Position numbers and translations under genes: made by a program. A DNA stretch of 12,413 nt from Burkholderiales bacterium (GTDB lineage Bacteria; Pseudomonadota; Gammaproteobacteria; Burkholderiales; SG8-39): contig DAIDTN010000073.1 of the NCBI GenBank assembly GCA_027457185.1, positions 1 through 12,413 of the forward strand, read 5' to 3'. Positions 1 to 7,004 of this stretch are shown here, piece after piece (the stretch's first letter is position 1; every line of letters begins with the position of its first letter). The notes under the pieces were generated by a model, which was not told the DNA's origin, ran no database searches, and was given only the letters and a program-made list of their open reading frames with translations.

Positions 1-1
1 C

Positions 2-823
2 GGCAAGCTGATTGCGAGCGATCGCGACCATTGGGTGCTGGCGACCAAGGTCGGCAATTTCATGGGCAAAGGGCCCAATGACGGCGGCTTGTCGCGCGGC
101 TGGATGATGCGCGCCATCGACGCGAGCCTGCAGCGCCTGAACACGGATTGGATCGACATCTACTATTTCCACCTTGACGATGCTTCCACGCCGATCGAGG
201 AATCGCTCATCGCCATGGGCGAGATCATCGGTGCGGGCAAAGCGCGCTATTTCGGCGTAGCGAACTACCGCGGCTGGCGTATTGCGCAGATCGCCGAGCG
301 CTGCGACAAGCTCGGCGTGCCCGCGCCCATCGTCTGCCAGCCCTACTACAACGCGATGAACCGCATGCCGGAAACCGAAGTCCTGCCGGCCTGCGCCAGC
401 TACGGCCTTGGGGTAGTGCCTTACAGCCCGCTCGCGCGCGGCGTGCTCACCGGCAAATATGCGCCCGGACAGGCGCCCGCGGCGGACACGCGCGCCGGGC
501 ACCAGGACAAGCGCATGATGGAGACGGAGTTTCGTGAGGAGTCCATGGTCATGGCGCAACAGCTGAAGGCGCATGCCGAGAAGCACGGCATGAGCGCGGG
601 GCAGTTCGCGCTCAACTGGGTGCTCAATAACCGCCTCGTCACCTCGGTGCTGGCCGGGCCGCGTACCTTCGCGCAATGGACCGAGTACCTGGGCGCGTTG
701 GCGCACCGCTTTTCCGCCGAAGACGCGGCGCTGGTCGATACCATGGTGAAGAGCGGGCACCCGTCCACGCCGGGCTATAACGATCCGCGCTATCCCATCG
801 CCGGGCGGCCTACCTACAGTTAA
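2..823 (+). CDS. Aldo/keto reductase, 5'-truncated by the window edge
   Basis: NAD(P)H-dependent oxidoreductase of the aldo/keto reductase (TIM-barrel) superfamily, presumably cytosolic; the substrate cannot be predicted. The reading frame is open from base 2 with no start codon, so the gene begins outside the window and about 273 C-terminal residues are visible. The segment LATKVG carries the conserved Lys of the catalytic Asp-Tyr-Lys-His tetrad, and IYYFH carries the His; the Asp and Tyr would lie upstream, off the window. VPYSPLARGVLTGKY is the usual late-barrel motif, and SVLAGPRTFAQ fits the phosphate-binding region for the NADP cofactor. An internal GTG at 35 is not the start, because family-conserved sequence precedes it. 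The gene ends 43 bases before manC on the same strand, so the two may be co-transcribed, but no functional link to GDP-sugar synthesis is evident. The family call is secure; the exact subfamily is not. Confidence 0.9.
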   Translation, partial: GKLIASDRDHWVLATKVGNFMGKGPNDGGLSRGWMMRAIDASLQRLNTDWIDIYYFHLDDASTPIEESLIAMGEIIGAGKARYFGVANYRGWRIAQIAERCDKLGVPAPIVCQPYYNAMNRMPETEVLPACASYGLGVVPYSPLARGVLTGKYAPGQAPAADTRAGHQDKRMMETEFREESMVMAQQLKAHAEKHGMSAGQFALNWVLNNRLVTSVLAGPRTFAQWTEYLGALAHRFSAEDAALVDTMVKSGHPSTPGYNDPRYPIAGRPTYS

Positions 824-866
824 GGTCGGCTAAAATCCGATATCCAAACTATACGGAATTCATCAA

Positions 867-2291
867 TTGCTGATCCCAGTCATTCTGTCCGGCGGCGCCG
901 GCACCCGCCTGTGGCCGGTGTCGCGCGAGGCGCATCCCAAGCCTTTCATCGTTCTGCCCGATGGGCAGAGCCTGATGCAGAAAACACTGCTGCGTGCGGC
1001 GGCATTGAAGCCGGAGGCGATACTCACCATCACCAACCGGGATTATTTTTTTATCACCCGCGATGCCTATGCCGAAGTCGCGTTGGCCCCCGCGATCGTG
1101 CTCGATTACCTGCTCGAGCCCGCCGGCCGCAATACCGCACCGGCCATCGCAGCCGGCGCCTTGCGCCTGCGCGAGCAGTTCGGCGACGCGGCGATTATGC
1201 TGGTGCTGCCGTCGGACCACCTGATCAGCGATGTCGCCGGCTTCGCCGACGCAGTGCTGGCTGCGACCAAGCTTGCGGAACAAGGCTATCTGGTCACCTT
1301 CGGTATCGCGCCGACCGGCGCCGAAACCGGCTTCGGTTATATCGAGGCCGACCAGGCGCGCAAGCTCGGCGGCGCAGGGCTTGCGGTGCGCCGCTTCGTC
1401 GAGAAGCCCTCGCGCGCGAAGGCGGAGGAATATCTGGCCTCGGGACGCTATTACTGGAACTCGGGGATGTTCTGTTTCCGCGTCGGCGATTTTCTGAGCG
1501 AACTCGCACGCTGCGCGCCCCCCGTGTCGCAGGCTGTCTTGGCGGCGTGGCAGGCAACGCCGCGCAAGCAGATGCCCGTCGCGATCGACGCGGACGCCTT
1601 CGCCCGCATCGCCGATATTTCTGTGGACTATGCCGTCATGGAAAAGGCCGAACGCGTCGCCGTCGTGCCGGGACGCTTCGACTGGAGCGACATCGGCTCC
1701 TGGCAGGCTCTCGGCGATCTGGTGCCCGCCGACGCGGCGGGCAATCGCGTCCAGGGCGAGGCCGTGCTCGTCGATACCAAGGATTGCTTCGTGCGCAGCG
1801 AAGACAGGCTGGTGGCGACTCTGGGTGTGCATAACCTGCTGGTGGTCGATACGCCGGACGCTTTGCTGGTAGCCGACCGCAGCCGTGCACAGGACGTAAA
1901 GGCCATCGTCCAGCGCCTCAAGGCGGACGGCCACGAAAGCGCGCGGCTGCACCGCACTGTGCATCGCCCGTGGGGCACTTACACCGTGCTGGAGGAGGGG
2001 CCGCGCTTCAAAATCAAGCGCATCGTGGTCAAGCCCGGAGCCTCGCTGTCGCTGCAATATCACCATCGCCGCAGCGAGCACTGGGTGGTGGTTTCGGGTA
2101 GCGCCAGGATAGTGAACGGCGCGCACGAAATCCTTCTGGCCGCCGACCAGTCGTCCTATATTCCCGCCGGCACTGCTCACCGCCTCGCCAACCCGGGCGA
2201 AGTCGATTGCGTGATGATCGAAGTGCAGAGCGGCGATTACCTCGGTGAAGACGATATCGTCCGCCTGGAAGACAATTATGGCCGCTCTTAA
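867..2291 (+). CDS. manC: Mannose-1-phosphate guanylyltransferase / mannose-6-phosphate isomerase, bifunctional
   Basis: Cytosolic bifunctional enzyme of the ManC/AlgA/XanB type. One domain interconverts fructose-6-phosphate and mannose-6-phosphate; the other joins mannose-1-phosphate and GTP to give GDP-mannose for surface polysaccharides. At 474 residues it has the normal family length. The N-terminal nucleotidyltransferase shows GGAGTRLWP (residues 9-17), PSDH (115-118), FVEKP (177-181) and WNSGMF (197-202). The C-terminal type II isomerase cupin shows HRPWG (366-370), QYHHRRSEHW (397-406) and YIPAGTAHRL (431-440). The start is a TTG at 867, chosen because translation gives the expected LIPVILSGG start directly; a weak GGA lies about ten bases upstream and no in-frame ATG fits. 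It heads the block with gmd and the fucose synthase pseudogene, separated from gmd by 149 bases of repeat-rich spacer. The phosphomannomutase needed between its two reactions is not in the window. Confidence 0.96.
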   Translation: MLIPVILSGGAGTRLWPVSREAHPKPFIVLPDGQSLMQKTLLRAAALKPEAILTITNRDYFFITRDAYAEVALAPAIVLDYLLEPAGRNTAPAIAAGALRLREQFGDAAIMLVLPSDHLISDVAGFADAVLAATKLAEQGYLVTFGIAPTGAETGFGYIEADQARKLGGAGLAVRRFVEKPSRAKAEEYLASGRYYWNSGMFCFRVGDFLSELARCAPPVSQAVLAAWQATPRKQMPVAIDADAFARIADISVDYAVMEKAERVAVVPGRFDWSDIGSWQALGDLVPADAAGNRVQGEAVLVDTKDCFVRSEDRLVATLGVHNLLVVDTPDALLVADRSRAQDVKAIVQRLKADGHESARLHRTVHRPWGTYTVLEEGPRFKIKRIVVKPGASLSLQYHHRRSEHWVVVSGSARIVNGAHEILLAADQSSYIPAGTAHRLANPGEVDCVMIEVQSGDYLGEDDIVRLEDNYGRS

Positions 2292-2293
2292 TG

Positions 2294-2324
2294 TCCCCCA
2301 AGGGGACTTTCCCCTCAAGGGGGA
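2294..2324. repeat. C/G-rich nested inverted repeat after manC
   Basis: Starting three bases after the manC stop, this 31-base stretch alternates C and G runs. Outer arms TCCCCC (2294-2299) and GGGGGA (2319-2324) pair, and inner arms AGGGGA (2301-2306) and TCCCCT (2310-2315) pair around a CTT loop. Alternatively the first C run pairs with the first G run (2293-2298 with 2302-2307, followed by TTT), and the second C run with the second G run. The hairpins are mutually exclusive. It could terminate or attenuate transcription between manC and gmd, or be an interspersed palindromic repeat. The pairing is visible; the role is inferred. Confidence 0.6.
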
Positions 2325-2340
2325 TCGAGACCTTCGGGGC

Positions 2341-2365
2341 GTAGGAGGGGCGCCCTCGCCCCGAC
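2341..2365 (+). repeat. REP-like palindrome, copy 1 (GTAG head)
   Basis: A 25-base element with head GTAGGAG followed by a perfect 6-bp stem, GGGGCG (2347-2352) and CGCCCC (2357-2362), around a CCCT loop. A GTAG or GTGG head plus an imperfect palindrome is the known layout of repetitive extragenic palindromes mobilised by REP-associated tyrosine transposases (RAYT). It is sense relative to manC and faces the inverted copy at 2387-2411. No transposase gene is present in the window. Confidence 0.7.
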
Positions 2366-2386
2366 AAGTGCCGTCTCCAACCATCG

Positions 2387-2411
2387 ATCGGCCCGAGGGC
2401 GGGCCTCCCAC
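2387..2411 (-). repeat. REP-like palindrome, copy 2 (GTGG head), inverted
   Basis: On the minus strand this reads GTGGGAG, then stem GGCCCG, loop CCCT, stem CGGGCC and a GAT tail. It is nearly identical to the tandem units at 5509-5653. With copy 1 it forms a 71-base inverted doublet with the heads outward, the arrangement called a REPIN in other bacteria. It ends 29 bases before gmd. Confidence 0.75.
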
Positions 2412-2440
2412 AATACCGTACCCATGAGTATCCAAAAAAT

Positions 2441-3526
2441 ATGACCAAGACCGCACTTGTCACAGGTATTACCGGCCAGGACGGCTCCTATCTGGCCGAG
2501 TTCCTGCTCAGCAAGGGCTACATCGTCCACGGCATCAAGCGCCGCACCTCGCTGATCAATACCGACCGCATCGACCACCTGTATCAGGATCCGCACGAAG
2601 CTGACCGCCGATTCATCCTGCACCACGGCGACCTCACCGATTCCTCCAACCTGGTGCGCATCATCCAGCAGACCCAGCCGGACGAAATCTACAATCTCGC
2701 CGCGCAAAGCCATGTCGCCGTCTCGTTCGAGGAGCCTGAATATACGGCTAATTCCGATGCGCGCGGCGCGCTGCGCCTGCGCGAAGCCATCCGCATCCTC
2801 GGGCTGGAAAAGAAAACGCGCTTCTATCAGGCGTCCACGTCCGAACTCTACGGTCTGGTGCAGGAGACGCCGCAGAGGGAAACCACGCCTTTCTATCCGC
2901 GCAGCCCCTACGGCGTGGCCAAGCTCTACGCCTACTGGATTACGGTCAACTACCGCGAGGCTTACGGGATCTACGCCTGCAACGGCATCCTGTTCAACCA
3001 CGAATCGCCGGTGCGCGGCGAAACTTTCGTCACGCGCAAGATCACCCGCGCGCTTGCGCGCATCAAGCTCGGCCTGCAGGATTGCCTCTACCTTGGAAAT
3101 TTCAGCGCGCGGCGCGACTGGGGACATGCGCGCGATTTCGTCGAGGCCATGTGGCTGATGCTGCAGCAGCCACAGCCGGAGGATTTCGTCATCGCCACCG
3201 GCGTGCAGCACAGCGTGCGCGAATTCGTCGCCGCCGCCGCGAAGGAACTCGGCATGCAGATCGACTGGAAAGGGAAGGGTAAAAGCGAGAAAGGCTACGA
3301 CCAACACGGACGCTGCATCGTGGCCGTCGATCCGCGCTACTTCCGCCCGACCGAGGTGGACTCGCTTCTGGGCGATGCGGCCAAAGCGAAGGCCAAGCTC
3401 GGCTGGGCGCCGAAAGTGAAATTCGACGAACTCGTTGCAGAGATGGTGCGCGAGGACCTGCGCTCGGCCGAGCGCGACGCGCTGGTGAAAAGCCACGGGC
3501 ATAAGACTTTCGACCGCCACGAGTAA
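2441..3526 (+). CDS. gmd: GDP-mannose 4,6-dehydratase
   Basis: Cytosolic short-chain dehydrogenase/reductase (extended SDR) enzyme that converts GDP-mannose to GDP-4-keto-6-deoxy-D-mannose, the branch point to GDP-L-fucose, GDP-D-rhamnose and related sugars. The 361-residue protein starts with the NADP-binding Rossmann motif TGITGQDGSYLAE (8-20). It has the catalytic Thr133 and Glu135 in ASTSELYG, and the Tyr157/Lys161 pair in PYGVAKLYAYW, matching T132, E134, Y156 and K160 of the E. coli enzyme. NHESPVRGETFVTRK (186-200) and VDPRYFRPTEVD (296-307) are strongly conserved. The stretch at residues 103-115 is odd: it differs from the family pattern ADVDxxGTLRLLEA at several positions. The ATG at 2441 gives the expected N terminus; no clear Shine-Dalgarno sequence is seen. 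Its TAA overlaps the ATG of the next gene (TAATG), indicating translational coupling. Confidence 0.95.
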   Translation: MTKTALVTGITGQDGSYLAEFLLSKGYIVHGIKRRTSLINTDRIDHLYQDPHEADRRFILHHGDLTDSSNLVRIIQQTQPDEIYNLAAQSHVAVSFEEPEYTANSDARGALRLREAIRILGLEKKTRFYQASTSELYGLVQETPQRETTPFYPRSPYGVAKLYAYWITVNYREAYGIYACNGILFNHESPVRGETFVTRKITRALARIKLGLQDCLYLGNFSARRDWGHARDFVEAMWLMLQQPQPEDFVIATGVQHSVREFVAAAAKELGMQIDWKGKGKSEKGYDQHGRCIVAVDPRYFRPTEVDSLLGDAAKAKAKLGWAPKVKFDELVAEMVREDLRSAERDALVKSHGHKTFDRHE

Positions 3527-4488
3527 TGGATAAGAAGTCGAAGATCTACGTCGCCGGCCACCGCGGCCTGGCCGGTTCGGCGCTGGTGAGGCAGCTACAA
3601 AAGGATGGCTACAACAACTTGTTGTTGCGCAGCCATGCCGAACTCGAACTTGCCGACTAGGCGGCGGTGCGCGACTTCTTTCAGCGCGAGAAGCCCGATT
3701 ACGTGTTTCTCGCCGCGGCAAAGGTCGGCGGCATCGTCGCCAACAGCAGCTATCCGGCCGAATTCATCCACAGCAATCTCGCGGTGCAGACGAATGTGCT
3801 GCACGAGTCCTGGCGGGCGGGCGTAAAGCGTCTCTTGTTCCTTGGATCTTCGTGCATCTACCCGCGCCAGTGTCCGCAGCCGATCAGGGAGGAATACCTG
3901 CTCACCGGTCCGCTCGAGCCCACCAACCGTCCCTACGCGATAGCCAAGATCGCGGGCATCGAGATGTGCTGGTCCTACAACCGGCAGTACGGAACGAGCT
4001 TCCTTTCAGCGATGCCGACCAACCTCTACGGCCCCGGGGACAGCTACGATCTGAACAATTCGCATGTGTTGCCGGCATTGATCCGCAAAATGCACGAAGC
4101 GAAGAAAAGCGGCGCGGAGGAGGTATTGATCTGGGGCACGGGTTCGCCGCTGCGCGAGTTCCTTTACAGCGAGGACATGGCCGAGGCCTGCGTCCATCTG
4201 CTCGAGCTTCCGGCGCCCGGTTTCGCGAAGCTGATCAAGGACAGCGAACCGCCGCTGGTGAACATAGGCTACGGCGAGGACCAGAGCATCGCGGATCTGG
4301 CGCGCACGGTGGCGCGCGTCGTCGGTTTCCGCGGCAGCCTGCGCTTCGACACGTCCAAGCCCGACGGCACGCCGCGCAAGCTGCTCGATTCGGGCCGCAT
4401 CAATGCGCTGGGATGGAAGCCGCGCACGCGCATGGACGCGGGCGTCGCGCTGGCCTACCAGGATTTTCTCAGCCGCTATCCTGCTTGA
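3526..4488 (+). pseudogene. fcl: GDP-L-fucose synthase, interrupted by an in-frame TAG at codon 45
   Basis: The intact ancestor is an NADPH-dependent epimerase/reductase turning GDP-4-keto-6-deoxymannose into GDP-L-fucose. Reading from the ATG at 3526, which overlaps the gmd stop, gives MDKKSKIYVAGHRGLAGSAL, the normal start with the Rossmann GxxGxxG. Codon 45 (3658-3660) is TAG, after which the same frame continues to 4488. Full length would be 320 residues, against 321 in E. coli WcaG. The catalytic residues are all intact downstream: Ser108 and Cys110 in LGSSCIYP, Tyr137 and Lys141 in PYAIAKIAG, and His180 in NNSHVLPAL. Relatives usually have Ser or Gln at codon 45, so one C-to-T change (CAG to TAG) explains it. 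Restart at the GTG at 3667 would give 273 residues lacking the NADP-binding loop, so it is unlikely to be active. Amber suppression or a sequencing error are alternatives. The rest of the frame shows no decay, so the lesion is recent or artefactual. Confidence 0.85.
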
Positions 4489-4534
4489 GGCGGAAATTAA
4501 TAAGCGGCAGGGTTCGGTCGCTGCGCGCTGCGCA

Positions 4535-5455
4535 TCATGCTCCGGGCATGCTTTCCCGCAACTCGGCGCGCTGTTGCCGCTCCGTCAACTGCTGGTGCGT
4601 CGCGATGTAAATGCCGCTCACCATGATCACGCCGATGCCGATCAGCGACCAGAAATCGGGAAACTGGCCGAATACCAGGTAGCCCATCACGGTTACCCAG
4701 ATCAGCTGGGTATAGCTGAACGGCGCAAGGCTGGACGCCGGCGCGTAGTCATAGGCTTTGATCAGTATCAGGTGGGAGAGGCCGCCGATGATGCCGATGA
4801 CGATGAACAGCAGCGCGTGGATCACGTTTTGCGGCCGGACCCAGACAAACGGTAGGATGAGCGACATCAGCACGCTGCCGACCAGGCCGGAATAGAAGAT
4901 CGAGGTATAGGGACTCTCCAGATTTGCCAGCTTGCGCGTCAGTATCTGGTACCCGGCGAAGCAAGCGGCACAGCACAGCGGCAACACGGAGGTCCAGGTA
5001 AATACGTCGCCGCCCGGGCGGACGATGATGACCACGCCCGCAAATCCTCCCGCCACCGCAAACCAGCGCGCCAATTCCACCTTTTCCTTCAAAAAGAACG
5101 CGCCCATCAGCGTGACCAGCACCGGAGCGATGAAGGTGATCGACGAGGTCTCGGCAAGCGGCATTTTTTTGATTGCGAAGACAAAGAAAAGGGTTGAACC
5201 GGCAAGAAGCAGGCCGCGCACAAGCTGCACACCAAGTCGCCGCGTGCGCACCAGGCCCAGGCCCAGGCGCGGACCGAGGACGATGAGCACCAGCAACACA
5301 TGAAAAAAATAACGGGCCCAGACGATGGCCGGCACCGGGTAGAAGCGAGACAGATACTTGGAGGTCGTGTCCATGACAACGAACATCGCTACAGCCGTCA
5401 TGATCAACAAGGGGCCGCGCGGGTTGTGCAAATGCGCGGTCGAGCCCGCGCTCAT
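4535..5455 (-). CDS. EamA-family (drug/metabolite transporter superfamily) permease
   Basis: Inner-membrane transporter of the 10-TMS DMT superfamily, made of two EamA repeats (roughly residues 16-145 and 155-288). Hydrophobic segments are seen near residues 14-30, 44-62, 80-96, 104-122, 130-147, 155-170, 186-205, 212-231, 242-261 and 269-287. The sequences IKKMPLAETSSITFIAPVLV and YDYAPASSLAPFSYTQLIW are the typical ends of each repeat. The 306-residue length is normal, and a short hydrophilic C-terminal tail follows the last helix. The substrate cannot be assigned: the family exports amino acids, nucleotides and other metabolites. The ATG at 5455 is preceded by a weak GG-rich stretch. It is convergent with the fucose synthase pseudogene, and lies downstream of the enolase-like gene on the same strand across a 271-base repeat-filled spacer. 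It could export a product of that module, but this is speculative. Confidence 0.9.
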   Translation of the reverse strand: MSAGSTAHLHNPRGPLLIMTAVAMFVVMDTTSKYLSRFYPVPAIVWARYFFHVLLVLIVLGPRLGLGLVRTRRLGVQLVRGLLLAGSTLFFVFAIKKMPLAETSSITFIAPVLVTLMGAFFLKEKVELARWFAVAGGFAGVVIIVRPGGDVFTWTSVLPLCCAACFAGYQILTRKLANLESPYTSIFYSGLVGSVLMSLILPFVWVRPQNVIHALLFIVIGIIGGLSHLILIKAYDYAPASSLAPFSYTQLIWVTVMGYLVFGQFPDFWSLIGIGVIMVSGIYIATHQQLTERQQRAELRESMPGA

Positions 5456-5493
5456 CGAAACCGGGAATGGGTCGGCAATTTCACAGCGGGGAC

Positions 5494-5499
5494 ATTATA
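5494..5499 (-). promoter_or_regulatory. Candidate -10 box for the EamA permease gene
   Basis: The minus strand reads TATAAT, a perfect sigma-70 -10 hexamer, 38 bases before the ATG at 5455. The position expected for a -35 box, about 5517-5522, falls inside the first tandem REP unit and shows no TTGACA match. The match is seen; promoter activity is inferred. Confidence 0.4.
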
Positions 5500-5508
5500 A
5501 CCGCCTTT

Positions 5509-5653
5509 GTGGGCGGCCCGCCCTCGGGCCGATCGTCGATATGCTTTTGTGGGAGCCCCGCCCTCGGGCCGGTCGTCGATATGCTTTTGTGGGAGTCGCG
5601 CCCTCGGGCCGATCGTCGATATGCTTTTGTGTGAGGCCCGCCCTCGGGCCGAT
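5509..5653 (+). repeat. Four tandem REP-like units, 40-bp period
   Basis: Four 25-base REP-like cores at 5509-5533, 5549-5573, 5589-5613 and 5629-5653 are separated by identical 15-base linkers (CGTCGATATGCTTTT), giving an exact 40-bp period. The first and last cores hold a perfect stem, GGCCCG and CGGGCC, around CCCT. The second and third have substitutions in the left arm (GCCCCG and GTCGCG) while the right arm stays constant. The array is antisense to the flanking genes and fills most of the spacer between the enolase-like gene and the permease. The perfectly spaced linkers suggest expansion by duplication rather than repeated insertion. Confidence 0.85.
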
Positions 5654-5695
5654 CGGTCTTTGCAATCCGTCGATCGGTGTCCGATTTTGGCACCG

Positions 5696-5720
5696 GTCGC
5701 GGCCAGGGCGCCGCTCCTAC
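5696..5720 (-). repeat. REP-like palindrome directly after the enolase-like gene
   Basis: On the minus strand this reads GTAGGAG, stem GCGGC, a GCCCTG loop region, stem GCCGC, then GAC. It starts six bases after the TAG stop of the enolase-like gene, in sense orientation. It resembles the copy at 2341-2365 and, like it, is followed by antisense GTGG-type copies. It may act as a 3' mRNA stabiliser or transcription barrier, as REPs often do, but no U-tract follows the stem. Confidence 0.7.
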
Positions 5721-5726
5721 AAGAAC

Positions 5727-7004
5727 CTAGAATTTCTTCAACGGCAGCGCCGCGCGCCCGGCGAAGCGCGCATCCGCGCCCAGCATCTCCTCTATGCGCA
5801 GTGCCTCGTTCCATTTGGCCATGCGTTCCCCGCGTGCGAACGAGCCGACCTTGAGCTGGCCCGCGTCCCAGCCAGTGGCAAGGTGGACGATGCTCACGTC
5901 CTCGGTTTCGCCCGAGCGCGCCGAGACGATGCAGCCCCAGCCCGCGGCCCTGGCCGCGTCCAGCGCCGCGCGCGTCTCGGTCACCGTGCCGCACTGGTTG
6001 GGTTTGAGCAGCACGGCGTTGCAGGCGCGGTCGGCGACTGCGGCTTGCACGCGCTCGGCGTTGGTGGTCAGATAGTCGTCGCCGATGATCTGCACTCTGG
6101 CGCCGGCCGCTGCGGTGAAGCGCATCATGCCTTCGCGGTCGTCCTCGGCGAGCGGGTCCTCCACCGAAATGATCGGATAGCGTTCGATCCAGCCGAGCAC
6201 CAGTTCGCACATGCCGTCGCTGTCCAGGCTCCTGCCGTCCAGGCCCAGACGGTAACGGACGCCGCTGCCGAACTCCGAAGCGGCGATGTCGAGCGAGATC
6301 GCGACCTCGTCGCCTGGCACGAATCCGGCACGCGCGATTGCGCGCACCAGGGTTTCGATCGCCTCCTCGTTGCTGGCGAACTCCGGCCACCAGCCGCCTT
6401 CGTCGGCAATGCCGTGCAGTTTGCCCGCGTCGCGCATGAGTTCGCCCGCCGCGTGATACACGCGCGAGCTCATCTCCAACGCCTCATCGAAGCTCTTTGC
6501 CGCGAGCGCCATCACCATCAGGTCCTGGATGTCGATGCGCTGGCCGGCGTGCGCACCGCCGCCGAAAATCTGGATTTCAGGCAGCGGCAGGCGTACCGGT
6601 CTCCCTTGGGCAAGATAGCGGAACAAGGGCAGGCCCTGTGCGTATGCCGCAGCGTGCAGCGCAGCCAGGGATACGGCGACGGTGGCATTGGCCCCGAGCC
6701 GCGCCTTGTTGGGCGAGCCATCGAGCGCGATCAGCGCGCGGTCGATAGCTTCCTGCTTGCCCGCGTCCATGCCGGCAAGCGCCGTGGCGATCACGCCGTT
6801 GACGTTGGCAACTGCGGCATTGACGCCGAAGCCGTCCGCATCGCGCAGATCGATGGCCTCGCGCGCGCCGCGCGAGGCCCCGGCTGGCGCAATCGCCCGG
6901 CCGCGGGCGCCGCAGGCAAGTTCGACTTCGGCTTCCACCGTGGGCCGGCCACGCGAGTCCCACACCCTGCGTCCCATAATCCGCGTGATCGTCGTGTCCG
7001 GCAT
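5727..7004 (-). CDS. Enolase paralogue with altered active site
   Basis: Full-length (425 residues) enolase-family protein with the N-terminal cap and C-terminal barrel, probably cytosolic. Retained, in yeast numbering: the Mg ligands D246 (here D239), E295 (E282) and D320 (D309), loop Ser39 (S44), H159 (H152), acid E211 (E202 in DEGG), base K345 (K334), phosphate-binding R374-S375 (R363-S364) and K396 (K385). Changed: E168 is Asp161 (IDIQDLM), H373 is Ala362 (VSARSGETED), and the loop SGAST reads AGASR at 41-45. These changes cluster around the leaving-group side of 2-phosphoglycerate, so a different phosphorylated substrate is likely. The ATG at 7004 follows the kinase TGA without a gap and has AGGAG five bases upstream, inside the kinase gene. 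The usual enolase neighbours (pyrG, ftsB) are absent. It could still be a weak glycolytic enolase, so I give no eno symbol. Confidence 0.9.
   Translation of the reverse strand: MPDTTITRIMGRRVWDSRGRPTVEAEVELACGARGRAIAPAGASRGAREAIDLRDADGFGVNAAVANVNGVIATALAGMDAGKQEAIDRALIALDGSPNKARLGANATVAVSLAALHAAAYAQGLPLFRYLAQGRPVRLPLPEIQIFGGGAHAGQRIDIQDLMVMALAAKSFDEALEMSSRVYHAAGELMRDAGKLHGIADEGGWWPEFASNEEAIETLVRAIARAGFVPGDEVAISLDIAASEFGSGVRYRLGLDGRSLDSDGMCELVLGWIERYPIISVEDPLAEDDREGMMRFTAAAGARVQIIGDDYLTTNAERVQAAVADRACNAVLLKPNQCGTVTETRAALDAARAAGWGCIVSARSGETEDVSIVHLATGWDAGQLKVGSFARGERMAKWNEALRIEEMLGADARFAGRAALPLKKF

Noticed and set aside
2424..2444. Six-codon ATG...TGA mini-frame overlapping the gmd start, a possible leader peptide
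   Set aside because: Too short, no ribosome binding site, and no regulatory codon bias; likely chance.
849..2456. 535-codon open frame antisense to manC, and similar long frames opposite lysS/prfB (9085-11718) and the enolase-like gene (5358-7826)
   Set aside because: They mirror strongly supported genes, show no family motifs, and long antisense frames are expected in GC-rich DNA.
4522..4550. Two small adjacent hairpins (TGCGC/GCGCA and CATGC/GCATG) at the convergent ends of the fucose synthase pseudogene and the permease
   Set aside because: Five-bp stems without U-tracts, the second inside coding sequence; common by chance at this GC content.
5505..5660. Tandem array as a CRISPR
   Set aside because: The 15-base spacers are identical to one another and the 25-base cores are REP palindromes; no cas genes.
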